Assembly: GCA_900073065.1 (NCBI GenBank)
Contig: FJOG01000035.1
Coordinates: 428,317-492,316 of the forward strand
Length of the DNA: 64,000 nt
Direction: 5' to 3'
Source: Phialocephala subalpina
Lineage: Eukaryota; Ascomycota; Leotiomycetes; Helotiales; Mollisiaceae
The notes under the pieces are model-generated. The model made no database searches. It had not been told where the DNA came from and was given only the letters and a program-made list of their open reading frames with translations. Below are positions 33,621 through 45,338 of the stretch, piece by piece; the first letter of the stretch is position 1, and each line of letters starts with the position of its first letter. The position numbers and the translations under genes were made by a program.

Positions 33621-34067
33621 TTTGACTTGATTTGAGATTTGGGTAAGACGACTTGTCATTTGAAACAAATATAGAATGGGATATAGCAGCTTTATGCCTC
33701 TCAGCGGGGAAGGTGCGTACTGCAGCTACCCCACCATGCCATAGTGATTTCACTTGGTTCGGCAACTAGAGGACCACGATGATTTGTAAGAATTCAACCC
33801 ACGCCATTGAATAATGACGGATCTCAAACCCACTATGTTCTGGAACATTGCTTGGAAATAGATGCATCGAAAACCCTATCATGCTCACCTTGGTTCTAAA
33901 AAGTCCATTTTGAAATCGAGGGCTTTCCCGTGACTCAGAATCACGAGGCGCTATCCCTCAAAACGTTAGATGGGATTAAGAAATTCGTCGACGTCTCGAT
34001 CTTCTCCTCCGCGCTTCACATCTTTTTGCATCTGCCTTCGTATTTTGCAAACAATAACGACTACAAG
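33621..34067. other. Divergent promoter region GST / BBP
   Basis: About 450 bp without a gene. A pyrimidine-rich leader for the plus-strand gene lies near 33990-34060. Confidence 0.5.
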
Positions 34068-36263
34068 ATGGCTTGGAGACAACAAGGAAGCACTGGATCG
34101 AACAACATACCTCTGGGAAACAAGCGCAGATTCGGCGGAGGCGATACTGAATCTCCACGCGGCGAGAATGACTACCAAGTGGCTTTCTCTGACGGACCAG
34201 TCAAGCGCGGTCGCAGTCCCATCAAAGGTATGTCTTTCCAAATCCCTCGGTGTTCGCAGACATATACTAAGATCCTTTTGCAGAGGAACGACTTGACGAT
34301 GGATCTCGACGTCGCAAGAAGAGAAACCGTTGGGGAGACGCCACTGATAACAAGGCAGCAGGCCTCATGGGTCTTCCAACTGCTATCATGGCCAATATGA
34401 CTAGTGAACAGCTTGAAGCTTACACTTTGCATCTCCGTATCGAGGAAATCAGTCAGAAGCTTAGGATTGATGATGTTGTTCCTGCAGATGGTGACAGGTA
34501 AGCACCCTCCTCAACTATCCAGTACTCCCACTAACACTCTGCAGATCTCCCTCGCCTCCCCCCCAGTACGATAACTTCGGTCGCCGTGTCAATACTCGAG
34601 AATACCGATACAGAAAGCGTCTCGAAGACGAGCGCCACAAGCTGATTGAGAAGGCTATGAAAGTCATTCCTAACTATCATCCTCCACAGGACTATCGCCG
34701 TCCAACTAAGACACAAGAGAAAGTTTACGTGCCAGTCAATGACTACCCAGAGATCAACTTCAGTATGATTGCTAACCCTCTAACCTTTCTAACCTTTACT
34801 TCTAACCCTCTCACTTTCATTTCTGTGTGACGATGCGCTATTAACGCAGCGCGTTGTCATCACTAACCTGTCACTCACCTACATTTGCTCTTAGCTTTTG
34901 ATCATACACTAACACTTAGCTCCCTACTAAAGTTGGCTTACTTATCGGTCCCCGTGGAAATACTTTGAAGAAGATGGAGACAGAATCCGGAGCCAAGATT
35001 GCCATCCGTGGTAAAGGATCCGTCAAGGAAGGAAAGGGTCGATCCGATGCAGCACATACTAGCAACCAGGAGGAGGATCTTCATTGCTTGATCATGGCAG
35101 ACACCGAGGAGAAGGTCAATAAGGCTAAGAAGCTGATTCACAACATCATTGAGACTGTTAGGAACCCCTTCCAACCCGTCTATCGAATCCTGCTAACATA
35201 TCAGGCTGCGTCCATCCCAGAAGGCCAGAACGAGTTGAAGCGCAACCAACTTCGTGAACTTGCCGCACTCAACGGTACTCTTCGAGACGACGAGAACCAG
35301 GCATGCCAGAATTGCGGTCAAATCGGTCATCGAAAATACGACTGCCCAGAACAACGCAACTTCACCGCGAACATCATTTGTCGTGTCTGCGGTAATGCAG
35401 GCCACATGGCTAGAGATTGTCCTGACCGGTACGAAAACTATCAGTATTCTCGAGGACGAATGCTAATGTTTGGCAGACAACGCGGTGCTAATTGGCGTAA
35501 CGATGGTCCTGGCGGTCCACCTGGCCCTGCAGCTGGTCGCATTGGTGCTGGAGATGCCGTTGACAGAGAATACGAGGTAAGCCTTCCACATCCCAGTTAC
35601 TTGGAAACATATACTAATAACCTCTAGCAACTCATGCAAGAACTTTCTGGTGGTGGCCCAGCCAATGGAGAAGCCCCACGACGCATCGAGTCTGGCCCTG
35701 CTGGAGGATTCGACCAAGGTGCTGGCGAAGATGTCAAGCCTTGGCAACGTGGCCCAACAGGCGCTGCTGCTCCATGGCAGAAGCGTGGAGACGATCGTGG
35801 ATTCGATTCACGTGATTCTGCTCCATCTGGTGGTGCTGCCCCTTGGGCTAGAGATCGTCGTGGAGGCGATAATCGTGGTGGCGACTCATATGGTGGCTAT
35901 GGTGCTCAGAATGGTGGTTTTAACGCCCCGTCTGGACCTTCTGGTGGCAATGCTGCTCCTTGGGCACAACAACCTCCTGCATACCCCGCCGCTGCTGCAG
36001 GCGCAGGTGCCGCAGGCTATGGTGGCTATGCTGCTCCTGGTTATACCGGTGGTTATCCAGCTCAACAAGCCATGGGCGCTCCACCAGGCCTTGCCGCTCC
36101 TCCTGGACTCAGTGGTGCTGGACTCAGTGCTCTCCTCCAGCAATTCGCTGGATCTCCTCCACCCCCACCACCAACTTCAAGCATTCCTCCTCCACCACCA
36201 GGAAGTGCTCCTCCCCCTCCTCCTCCCAGCGATCAACCACCACCACCTCCTCCTGGAAACTAG
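34068..36263 (+). CDS. Branchpoint-bridging protein (SF1/BBP)
   Basis: Seven exons: 34068-34227, 34284-34497, 34545-34762, 34933-35156, 35205-35428, 35477-35576, 35628-36263; 591 residues. Landmarks: the U2AF-ligand-like RKKRNRWG; the SF1 helix-hairpin region [40 protein letters not shown]; the KH-QUA2 domain ([15 protein letters not shown]); and two CCHC zinc knuckles ([28 protein letters not shown]). A Gly-rich then polyproline tail ends PPPPPPGN. The protein recognises the intron branch-point sequence and bridges it to U1 snRNP and U2AF in the commitment complex. Intron 3 (34763-34932, 170 nt) is odd and is listed separately: many branch-point matches and a non-YAG acceptor. Confidence 0.95.
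34763..34932 (+). other. Unusual intron 3 of the BBP gene
   Basis: Within 170 nt there are six exact CTAAC branch-point matches (34772, 34780, 34789, 34802, 34863, 34909), plus TACTAA at the 3' end. Two good YAG acceptors (CTCTTAG ending 34893 and CACTTAG ending 34919) precede the acceptor that keeps KH-domain homology, AAAG ending 34932. Use of either YAG gives an early stop or a wrong frame. Confidence 0.6.
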
Positions 36264-36971
36264 GTTGCTTTTGCTTTCGGATCGCCTTGGCCTTACCAAA
36301 GTGCTACTAACATAGGAATTTCCATCTCCCAGGTTGGATGTCTTTAGCTTTGCTGCGGCAGGACTAATCGCTGCTTCACCTTACTCACTGATTTTGCGAA
36401 GTTCTTTCCGTACATCACTTGTAGTAATAGAAATAAAATTGTCACTTGAGCATTCTCGGAGCAATTCGTGACGTGAATCATGATTCTCCCATCATCTTTA
36501 GGACATTCGCAATGAGCACATTTGAAAGGGCCGTAGGTGCAAACAGACCCTGCTCCCAATCACTTGCAAGTGCAAGCCACATCAATTGTCATGTCGACAC
36601 TACCAGCGGGTGTCAAAACTCCTTCCGAGGGCCTCTTTAAAAGGGTTACGTTGAATTGAAAGTCCAACAATCTATGGGACATTCATCAGAGGACAACACC
36701 ATTCAATTCGTTGAGGATATCAAGAGCTTAGGAGACTTTGAGTTGCCAGTACTATTGCACGTTTGAAACAACTATTTCCACGAAATCTGGTACACCCTGT
36801 TGTCACTTTGTTTTTGGTCTCTTCGAAACTTTCCACATTCATTGCACAATACTGACTTGTTTACAAATTATGATTCTGTTGCAAACTCTATATGAAATAC
36901 AAAACAATGCGCCATCAAATTTTCGTCCCTTCCCTTCTGCATCAGCACCCGATCAGGACTTGATAAGTCAT
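36264..36971. other. Intergenic between convergent genes
   Basis: 3' regions of BBP (+) and the giant coiled-coil gene (-). No gene seen. Confidence 0.5.
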
Positions 36972-39900
36972 CTAAGCGCTATCTGAGTCGCTACTTGGAG
37001 GTGTAACGGGCGGCGACCCGAATATATCCTTGTGCCATCCGTTTTCTCTCCAAAGTCTCTTTTGCTTCACGGCTGGATCTTCGCGTCTCGTTCTCTTCTT
37101 GGCGATGGTTTTGGGATCTTTGAGATTGAGTTTACGTTTAGCGGCGGCCTCCTTGTATTGACGGGTTTTGCGGGCGGGCCATCTCTCGTTGTGTTCTGTG
37201 ACGGGTTAGTATTGTCATTTTGCAGATGATGTAGAGGTTCTCACCATCAGCGAGCTCCTGTCTCAGCTCGTCCATAGTGTCCTTAATTCTATCCAACGAC
37301 TCCTCCAGATTCTGTCCAACCTCCCGGGCGAGTTCTAAGTCTTGTTTCAATAAGTCGATCAAGGCCTGGTTATTGCCTCCCAACTCTTCGCAGTCTTTGA
37401 GTTGCTGCTCGAGTTCATCGATATGGTCGCCTAGATTTTGGGAGTCGCCATCACTCCCATCACTGCTGTCTGGGTTTCCAAGACTTTCAGGCTTGACAGG
37501 ACTCTTCGGTTTCGCGGGACTCGTAGGACTGTTAGGTCTACTGCCTCCATTATTGACGACAAGACGAACACACCCGGAAGGCCGACGGCCCTCAGCTACA
37601 TTTCTCGCTCGCAAGGTATCTCTTTCAGTGGTGAGTGTTGCGACCTGAGTATTCAAGCTGGTGACTTGGATATTCAGGGCTATCACTTGTGCCCGAGTTT
37701 GGTCAAGTGTTATTCTCGCCGCATTGACCAAGGCCAATAGTTCTTGAACATTGTCAGGCAGAGCACCGCCTGGAGCTGCACCTTGAGCTGTCAATGCCTC
37801 GTTCGCAGCTTTGAGGGCTGCGATCTGGTCATTGGCCTCGTCGAGTCGGTGGCTAAGATCAAATGCCATCTGGGTTGCTGCTCCAACGGCGGGGTTGCGT
37901 GGTTCGTCAGCATTCGCATTATCGTCAACCTCCATCGGGTCGTATCCAGCGGCTCCTGCATTGATACTTTGCTGTGAACGGATCATGAAGTCCCTATCGG
38001 CTTGAAGATCTAGGGTTTGCTCATAGAGCTCCTTGATTCTTGCGTTTCCGGCAGCGACTACCTCATCGCAATTCTTCGCGGCTTCTGCTGTTGCCGCTCT
38101 TTCGTTCAAAGTACGCTGTAGTGCAAGGTGAAGATCGATATCAATATTGAGCTGTTTGATCTGATCCTTGAGATCTTGAATCTCGACGTTGCGGGCTGCA
38201 AGCTTCTCCTCGCAATCCGTGACTGTGCCCTGTTGAACGGCCACATGGCCTGGTAGGCCAGCGACCTGTCCTTCTAAAACGGTGATCTGAGCCGAGAGGT
38301 CAGTGATTTGGGCATTGGCATCGTCGATCTGGGCATTTTGGCCTCTGATGTGGTTCTGTACGCCGATGGCTTCAGCGCGTAATATGCCATTCTCGGCACG
38401 CAACGTAGTGGCTTGATTGCCCAGGCGAGCATTCTCATCTGCCAACGCGATCTGTGCATTGCTAGCATCGTCAAGCTCTTGAGCTAGACAGCTGTCTTCT
38501 ACCTCTGCTGCATTCGCGCGGTTTGTCTCCCCTTGGAGGTCTGTTCCGGCGACTTCGGCTTCATGTTCGAGCTGGCCAATTCTCTCATCTCTGTTCTCAA
38601 CACGATCAGACAAATCGTTGACTTGATTCTGGAGCTCTGCGATGTAGTTGTCTCTGCCCTCTATCAGATCTGCGCAATCGTCATCCACTTGCTGCTGGCC
38701 GCCACCTTGCGCAGGCTCGGTTTGGGTACCCTGATCATTGCCATTTCCTTGATCAGCGTTGTTCTCTTGATCAGTCTGAGTTCCCTGTTCGCGGATGATC
38801 GGTGGCAAGATATTTCGAGCGCGGTTACATTCAGCCAACAATCTCTCCAGCTCGGCAATGCGGCGCTCTAGGTATACATTCCGTGCAATTTGAATTCTAA
38901 CTTCACCATCATGCCCTTCTGCCTCCTTTGTCTTATCAGCTAGCTTCTTTATCAGATCTCTCCTCTCGCGTTGCAATTCAGTTAGGTCCTTCTGCTGTTC
39001 ATGATAGCGTTTTTCAAGGTCTTCGCACTCTCGCTTGTTGTCTTCAAGGGCCTTTCGTGCTGCTTTGTAGGCATCAAACTGTGTTTGCAAGGTTTTCAAA
39101 TTCTCTTGAGCAGCTTGGAGCTGGGGCTGAAGATTCTGATCGCCGGGGTTGGCATCAGCAACATCTCGGCATTCAGCTAGTAGCCTCTGCAAGGTGGTGA
39201 TCGTGCCTTTGGCTTTCTGAAGTTCTGCAAGAGTAGCATGATGTCTAGCAATGAGAGTTCTCGACGTAGCTGCTGCACTGTCGAGCTTGTCTTGGAGAGT
39301 TTGATTTGCATTGTTACCTGCGCTGACTGGATTATTACCAGTAGGTTTGAGTTGTTTTAGCAATTCTAAATTCCGGGTAGTAGCTGCAATCAGTTGCTGA
39401 ATAATAGTAGCGTTGTTGCCAGAGCCGCAGTTACAGTTCTTGCATTTCTTACAATTTTTGCAAGGCTTCTTGGTGCCACTGTTTGCCTCCTGTTGCAGAG
39501 CCTCCAGCTGGCCATTGAGTGCGTCGATCTGAGCTTGAAGTTTTTGTTTTTCCGCATCGTCGTTCTCTTGGTTGCCGTTGTCCCCCCCAGCAGCAAAACA
39601 ATCAACCAGTAATTGAGTCAATTGAATCTTGTCTGTTTGCAATCGAGTATTCTCTGCTTCGAGCTCGTCGATCCTGTCATGGTCCTGTGTCGCTGCGTCG
39701 TTGTTTCCTTGGTTGCTACCTCCATTGCGAGCATTGCAATCATCCAGTTGCCTAGTCAATCGTCTGACCTCTCCTGTCAATCCTGTTATCTTTACTTCGA
39801 GCTCGCGAATCTTGTCTTGATCCCGTGCCCCGTACTCTGCATCCGCAAGGCGCTGCTTCAAGTTCGTAATCTCAGCTTTTGCGTTAGTGAGATCTTTTTG

Positions 39901-41331
39901 AATTCGAACATTATCCGACGTCAAGCCTATGATGTTATTTTCCGTGATGCCGGCCTGCTTGGCAGCCTCAACAAGTTGATCATTTGTCGCTGCGAGTAAC
40001 GCTCTGAGCTGTCTGCGGTCGTCTTGAGCGCTATCGAGGTTCTGCCTTAGACCACCTTTTTCTACTTCAAGGCGTGTGTTGATGCGCTTTAAGTTCGCAA
40101 TCTCAGCATCTTTCTCGGCCAGTTTCGTCTCGCAATCCTCATCACCCTCAGGATTTGGTGCTTCCTCTGCTATCAATCGACCCACCGCTGCTTCGATCTC
40201 GGCTATTCTTTGATGGAAGAGTTGAACCACATCGGGGTCAACTTCACCCTGAGGAGGTGCTTCTAGAGGATCATTGGCATACGGATTGGCAAGCGCTTTA
40301 CGTATTTTGATGGTCTTGTCATATACCTGTTTGAATGCTTCTCGGGCGGCGGTGCTTTTTGCGTGAGCAGCGATGTTCTTGTTTGATTCTGTTTTGTATG
40401 CTGCCTGAGCGGTATCCCTTTCTACTTGAACACGTGAAAGACTCTGAGTAAAATCAGCAATCCTGGCTTCCGCTTTGGCAAGCTTTGGAAGGCGGTCCTT
40501 CGCTGAATCGTCATCATCATCGCCAATACCATCGTCTGAACGAGGTCGCTTCTTAGATACTAGAGTCGGGCTTCCCGGTACTTGAACACCAGCAGCTCTG
40601 AGCGAATTTTCCAATTGAGCGATTCTAAGAATGAAAGTATCGCCGTTCTGGATGTTTTGGTTCATGTTAGCGATGAGTTTTTGGATGTCATCGTCTGTTA
40701 AGCCAGTGCAGACATGTTGTGGGCTGCTTGGTGGGGTAGGGAGACATGGCTTCTTGCCATTGAGACAAATTGTGAGCGCTGCTTCCAGTTGATGGACGCG
40801 TTTAAGTAAGGTGTCGCCGCTGGCAATGAGTTCTTCGAACGTCTGTTGACATACGAGGCAGTCGTGCTCCGATAGACCCGATGATGATAGAGGTGAAGCT
40901 TGCTTGCTCGCCTTCAGATGATTGTTCTCGGCTTGAAGGGTATTGAGTTGGTGTTGGAGAGCTTGCTCATTCTCTCGCGACTTTTTCAAGTGGACGGCAT
41001 TCTTCGTCGCGTCGCTCTCTGCTTTCGTGGCTCTATCAATTGCGGCTTGATGTGCAGTTTGATTGAAAGGATTGGTGGTCTTTGCTACTTTATCGTCTTT
41101 CTCTTCACTCTTCAGAGTTCCTGGTGTTGTAGGTTGTTGAGCCAAGCTGGCCTTGAGCTGATTATTCTCATTACTGATCTCAGCAGTATCTTTAAGAATG
41201 AGCTGGATCGTTTGCTGAAGGTAGTAAACTGTATCCTGCCCACTTTGGTTTGCCATCTGGGCAAAGATGGTGTCTTGCATTGCTTTATTATCAAGGTACC
41301 TTTCGGCAACTGACTTCCCCGGAGCCGCCAT
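36972..41331 (-). CDS. Giant coiled-coil protein with Cys-rich centre
   Basis: Two minus-strand exons (41331-37245, 37195-36972) give 1436 residues. The 49-nt intron replaces a read-through end with a basic C-terminal segment (KTRQYKEAAAKRKLNLKDP, KKRTRREDPAVKQKR) ending SSDSDSA. Almost the whole protein is heptad coiled coil, broken by Asn/Gly/Asp-rich loops. An NLS-like KKRPRSDDG lies near residue 262. A run KPCKNCKKCKNCNCGSG near residue 620-640 could bind metal. Segments ending in L-x-x-L/Q-L-x-x-C recur (QLDDC, LLVDC, LLAEC twice, QLKDC), each followed by a Gly/Asn-rich loop. I do not recognise an orthologous family; coiled-coil length alone could suggest a structural or nuclear scaffold protein. 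Confidence 0.8.
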
Positions 41332-42182
41332 ACTGTTAGAATTACCAGTCTCAGAGGACTAAGGTAATGTTTCTTGAGATGGCTAGATTCGAGCTAATTT
41401 CGTGCAGTCGGGCAACGATATTCACCACCACGCATGAAAACGAGAGTAGATCATACTTATGAAATCGGTCCGCCTTTGACTCTTTGTCAATAGGGATTGT
41501 TGTCCGGATGCAGTGGATTTTGCCTCTCGTTTGCAGTCATTCTTCTGCGTGCGGAGATGGATGACAATGCTCTTTTGTTTAAGCATATCCTGCTTCGATA
41601 TTTGGGAGGCGGACTTTGGCATCGTGAAGATGGAATTCGAGGAACAAAGGAAGAGTTCGAGGGACCGCTCGGCTCTTTGACAACGATGAGATTTTGACTC
41701 CCCGAAGCATATTCCATCAAAGAACAGTCAAAACGGAAAGTAGATACAGAGACAATGAGCAGCGATACAATTCTTCATTCGGGGCTGTCAATCTCATGCA
41801 ACTGAAGTGTTGAGCCAATGACAACTATGCCCATGCTCCACTCGCAATTGATAGACGCTAAGGTAAGACGTAAAAAGAGGATCTCGTGGTTACAAATCAC
41901 GGTAGTGTCGTGCCATGGTTCTAGTCATCTGTATTGACGAAGTCGAGGTAAAGATTTACCATGTGCGAGAATGAAGGAAGGGTTGTGGTTTCGTTCTGAG
42001 GAGGGCTGTCGTCGGCGATTCGGCCTGCCGTCCCCGCTTTGACCAAAAGGCACAGCGGCACAATTTCGACCTCGAGACATGGACACGGTCTCCGACAACA
42101 CTGTATATAGAGGGCCCAGAAGAATAGAATGTAGGTGACAGCTTTCAATATTTCTCATCGAAATCCCTCCCTGCTATTCAAG
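41332..42182. other. Divergent intergenic region
   Basis: About 850 bp between the coiled-coil gene (-) and the hydrolase gene (+). Short frames only; nothing supported. Confidence 0.5.
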
Positions 42183-43004
42183 ATGACTTCGAAAGTACCA
42201 CCAGGACTCGAACATTTCTCGCGCCTCAACCAAGCTATCTGGTACCATCAACCCACCACGACCTCCACCACCGAGCCAGATCTCGTCCTTCTCGTAGGAT
42301 GGATGGACGCAACTCCTCGACATATGTCCAAATATGCAATCGGATACGAAAAGCTCTATCCATCGGCTCGCATCCTGATCGTAACGACAACGCAGGTTGA
42401 TGCTGCATTTCGAACCCACGCTGCCAATTTGAAGCGCGTCAAGCCAGCTGTCGATATCCTCTACACTCTGCCGCATGATACGAAGCTGCTTGTACATTTC
42501 TTCTCGAATGGAGGCGCATTCACGACAAATATGATGGCGAAAGCGTACAAAGAGAAGATGGGGAGGGCATTGCCTATTACGGCGATGATATTGGATAGCA
42601 CCCCCGGACGAGCAACATACGAAGCTACGATTCGAGCATTCTCTGTCGCGTTGCCGAAAAATATAATACTGCGAATATTGGGCATTCTGTTCCTGCGCGT
42701 ATTCTTCATATTGTACAAGTTGGGGTATTGGCTACAAGGAAAGATGGATCTGGTGGACAAAGCGAGGATGGACCTCAATGACAAGTGCCTCTTTGATATC
42801 GATGCGCCGAGGATGTACATATACAGCGTGGCAGACGATATGGTAGACTGGCGGTTCGTGGAAGAGCATGGTGAAGAAGCAAAGTCGCTGGGATACACAA
42901 TTGATCGAGAGAAGTTTCTCAAGAGCGGGCATGCGGCGCATCTTTTGATAGATCCAGATAGATATTGGGAGACTGTACAGAGGCTTTGGAGTTCTGTTTC
43001 GTAG
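42183..43004 (+). CDS. TMEM53/DUF829-type alpha/beta-hydrolase-fold protein (PaxU-like)
   Basis: A single exon of 273 residues from MTSKVPPGLEHF. Recognisable blocks are DLVLLVGWMDATPRHMSKYAIGYEKLYPSARILIVTT, the nucleophile-elbow region LLVHFFSNGGAF, ILDSTPGRATYE, and a C-terminal YIYSVADDMVDWRFVEEH followed by GHAAHLLIDPDRYWE, where the Asp and His of the catalytic triad would lie. A hydrophobic stretch (IILRILGILFLRVFFILYKLG, around residue 165) suggests membrane association, as in TMEM53 of the nuclear envelope. In fungi relatives include PaxU-type proteins of indole-diterpene clusters, but no such cluster is here. An in-frame ATG-less extension to 42135 is ignored. Confidence 0.85.
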   Translation: MTSKVPPGLEHFSRLNQAIWYHQPTTTSTTEPDLVLLVGWMDATPRHMSKYAIGYEKLYPSARILIVTTTQVDAAFRTHAANLKRVKPAVDILYTLPHDTKLLVHFFSNGGAFTTNMMAKAYKEKMGRALPITAMILDSTPGRATYEATIRAFSVALPKNIILRILGILFLRVFFILYKLGYWLQGKMDLVDKARMDLNDKCLFDIDAPRMYIYSVADDMVDWRFVEEHGEEAKSLGYTIDREKFLKSGHAAHLLIDPDRYWETVQRLWSSVS

Positions 43005-43396
43005 GTAGATAGCACGTGGATGCCGTCAAGGTGTTTTCGTGGGAGTTCGGTATCATCGTCGATCTTTTTAGTGTTTGAGTCCGTGTTGGCTTGGTGCCAG
43101 TCTAGCCACGTTACTGTGATGTACAACGCGGTTTCGGTGCTACGGACCTCAATGACGTTCATACCCTTCTACGGAGAGATAGAGAATTAGTAGCTTGATT
43201 TGTTGATTCCAAATAAATGACGAGGTGATAAGTATCGCTCGTCTGAACTTCTTTGCTCCCCTTCGTACTGTTTGAACCATCTTCGTTTATTCACAAACGT
43301 CACACACACCTACAACCTTCTCCACGCAAAGTCTTCAGTTGCTTCACAGTTTTGCTCTCAGGTTTATCTCTTATTGAAATCTTGAATATAAACACA
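43005..43396. other. Intergenic; promoter of the MAPEG gene
   Basis: About 390 bp, with C/A-rich leader sequence before ATG 43397. No gene. Confidence 0.5.
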
Positions 43397-44177
43397 ATGG
43401 CTCCAGTCGGCGTCAGCGTCCCCAAACTGCTCCGTAAGTCCTCTGCTCGCCTCATCTCTTGCACTTCAATTGCAATCTCGAATTACCGCGGCATGAACCT
43501 TATTCAGTCGTCCAGATCACTTTCAAGCATTACTTCCGAGCTTCACTCTCAAGAACCGCCGTCAATAATCACCCCACCAACATAAATCCAGCAATCGCCG
43601 GCACCTGGGCCGCTCCCTTTATACTCTATAACCTCATCCTCTCCTCCCGTATCGTCTCCCAACGCCTCCAACATGAATCCTACATCGGGGACTCTCTTCC
43701 CTCCTCCCAACCATCCTCTTTCGCCAAAACACACTCCGGCGCCCCAGTCCCCCACCCTCTCCAAACCGCCAGTCGATGCCATACCAATTTCCTCGAAAAC
43801 GTCCCTCTCGCCTTCATCCTCCTCATCATCGCGGAAACAAACGGTGGAAACAGAAAAGCGTTGAATTATGCTATGGGAACATTGTTTGCTTTAAGGGTCG
43901 CACATGCAGAGTTGGGGTTGAGGTTGCAGGGGAAGTTTGGGGATAATGGTGAGTCGACTTTCTTTAAAAGAGGACTATCCTCCATAGATTCTGCCCCTGA
44001 ATGTCTCGAAGACACGGGTTCGACTAGGGGAAGAAGAGATAATTTTTGAAAGATACATACTGACATGAGCTTCTCGGAGGTATCGGAAGGCCGATTGGGT
44101 ATTTTGGATCTCTTGGTGTATTGGGAGGTTTGGCGGGGTATTGTGGGTGGTTCGTTGCTGGGTACTGGGGCTTCTAA
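43397..44177 (+). CDS. MAPEG family membrane protein (microsomal GST-like)
   Basis: Three exons (43397-43433, 43508-43948, 44080-44177) give 191 residues. Four hydrophobic segments are visible: TWAAPFILYNLIL, FLENVPLAFILLIIAE, ALNYAMGTLFALRVAHAELGL and GYFGSLGVLGGLAGYCGWFVAGYWGF. The central FLENVPLAFILL...E and the RPIGYFG motif before the last helix are MAPEG landmarks. MAPEG proteins conjugate glutathione or reduce lipid peroxides in ER membranes. The last exon and its acceptor lie in the first unit of a perfect 250-bp tandem duplication; a second identical exon occurs at 44330-44427. The acceptor ends CGGAG, weaker than the usual YAG, but gives the only frame with the fourth helix. Confidence 0.87.
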
Positions 44178-44551
44178 AATCTCTGAACTGGAAGTTGGAT
44201 GTGCTTGGGGGAGGGGAAGACGGTGGATATTGCAGGGGATGGGTGGAGGGCAGCAGCTGTGGTGGAACATATCTTTTGGAAAGGTGCATACGGGGATCTA
44301 TGATACATACTGACATGAGCTTCTCGGAGGTATCGGAAGGCCGATTGGGTATTTTGGATCTCTTGGTGTATTGGGAGGTTTGGCGGGGTATTGTGGGTGG
44401 TTCGTTGCTGGGTACTGGGGCTTCTAAAATCTCTGAACTGGAAGTTGGATGTGCTTGGGGGAGGGGAAGACGGTGGATATTGCAGGGGATGGGTGGAGGG
44501 CAGCAGCTGTGGTGGAACATATCTTTTGGAAAGGTGCATACGGGGATCTAT
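44052..44551 (+). repeat. Perfect 2 x 250-bp tandem duplication covering the MAPEG last exon
   Basis: Unit 1 is 44052-44301 and unit 2 is 44302-44551. Reading the two side by side, I found no mismatch. Each unit starts GATACATACTGACATGAGC, so it includes the branch-point-like ACTGAC, the acceptor, the full last exon and about 125 bp of 3' flank. Complete identity points to a recent event or an assembly artefact. Confidence 0.9.
44330..44427 (+). other. Duplicate copy of the MAPEG last exon
   Basis: Identical to 44080-44177 with its own branch point and acceptor. Splicing from the donor at 43949 to this copy would encode the same protein with a shorter 3' UTR. Confidence 0.7.
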
Positions 44552-45338
44552 AAAACAATATGGTGTTGAAAGGGGATGAGAGGACAGCGTCAAACGCTCA
44601 AGCGAGCCGCCGACCTTCAGAAAACCCCAGAGTCCTAGACCATCTCCCTTCTCACCAACTCCACTCACCCAAATAAATTCGGAGATTCACAAACTTTTGT
44701 TGCACATCTAGTCGCACGGTCGCAATCGCAATCGCAAACCAAAACTTGACTTCAATATTCTCACCTGTTTCCTACTATAACTATAAAGTCAGTTCCTTAA
44801 TAGAGCGATCAAAAACTTTCTGACGATCTTCTGATCCTTGATCTGTAACAGTTGGATGGTTGTAATTTTGTTGTTGAGATAATAATTAAGTGGCGTTGAG
44901 AGGGAGTTGGTCAGGAGAGAGACGAGGAGATTGGGGTCGAAGGGGAGCGGGTGAAGTAGTTGAGATGGTTGATCGACCTTCGGCGTTAGCATGGCTGCAA
45001 GTGTTCTTAAGTAATACTAAGTTGAAGTAGGTAGGAAGACAAATTAGGCTCGAAGTTGTCGCCGAGAGATTTGTCATTCTTACTATTCTCTGCTACAGGA
45101 ATAATCTTCGATTCAGGTTTAATGACAGAACTAAAACGCGGTGTTTTTGAGTTGTGCTTAATGTCTAGCTTAGACTAGATGTCTAAATAGACTTTGAAGG
45201 CTCGAGGTCATGTCGGTGCTTAGCTCGATTACTGACCATACAGATTGGTCGAAGTCAACAAACATTATCATTGATCATATACACTCCTTTCTATCCAACT
45301 AACAACAGGGTATCTCCAAATATCAACATCACGTCGCC
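44552..45338. other. Intergenic between convergent genes
   Basis: 3' region of the MAPEG gene and of the glycosyltransferase. AT-rich around 44760-44900. No gene supported. Confidence 0.5.

Noticed and set aside
34763..34810. Telomere-like CTAACCCT repeats
   Set aside because: Units are irregular and sit inside an intron; branch-point motifs explain them better than an interstitial telomere.
44141..44569. 142-codon frame across the tandem duplication
   Set aside because: Exists only because both 250-bp units lack stops in that frame; it is out of frame with the MAPEG exon.
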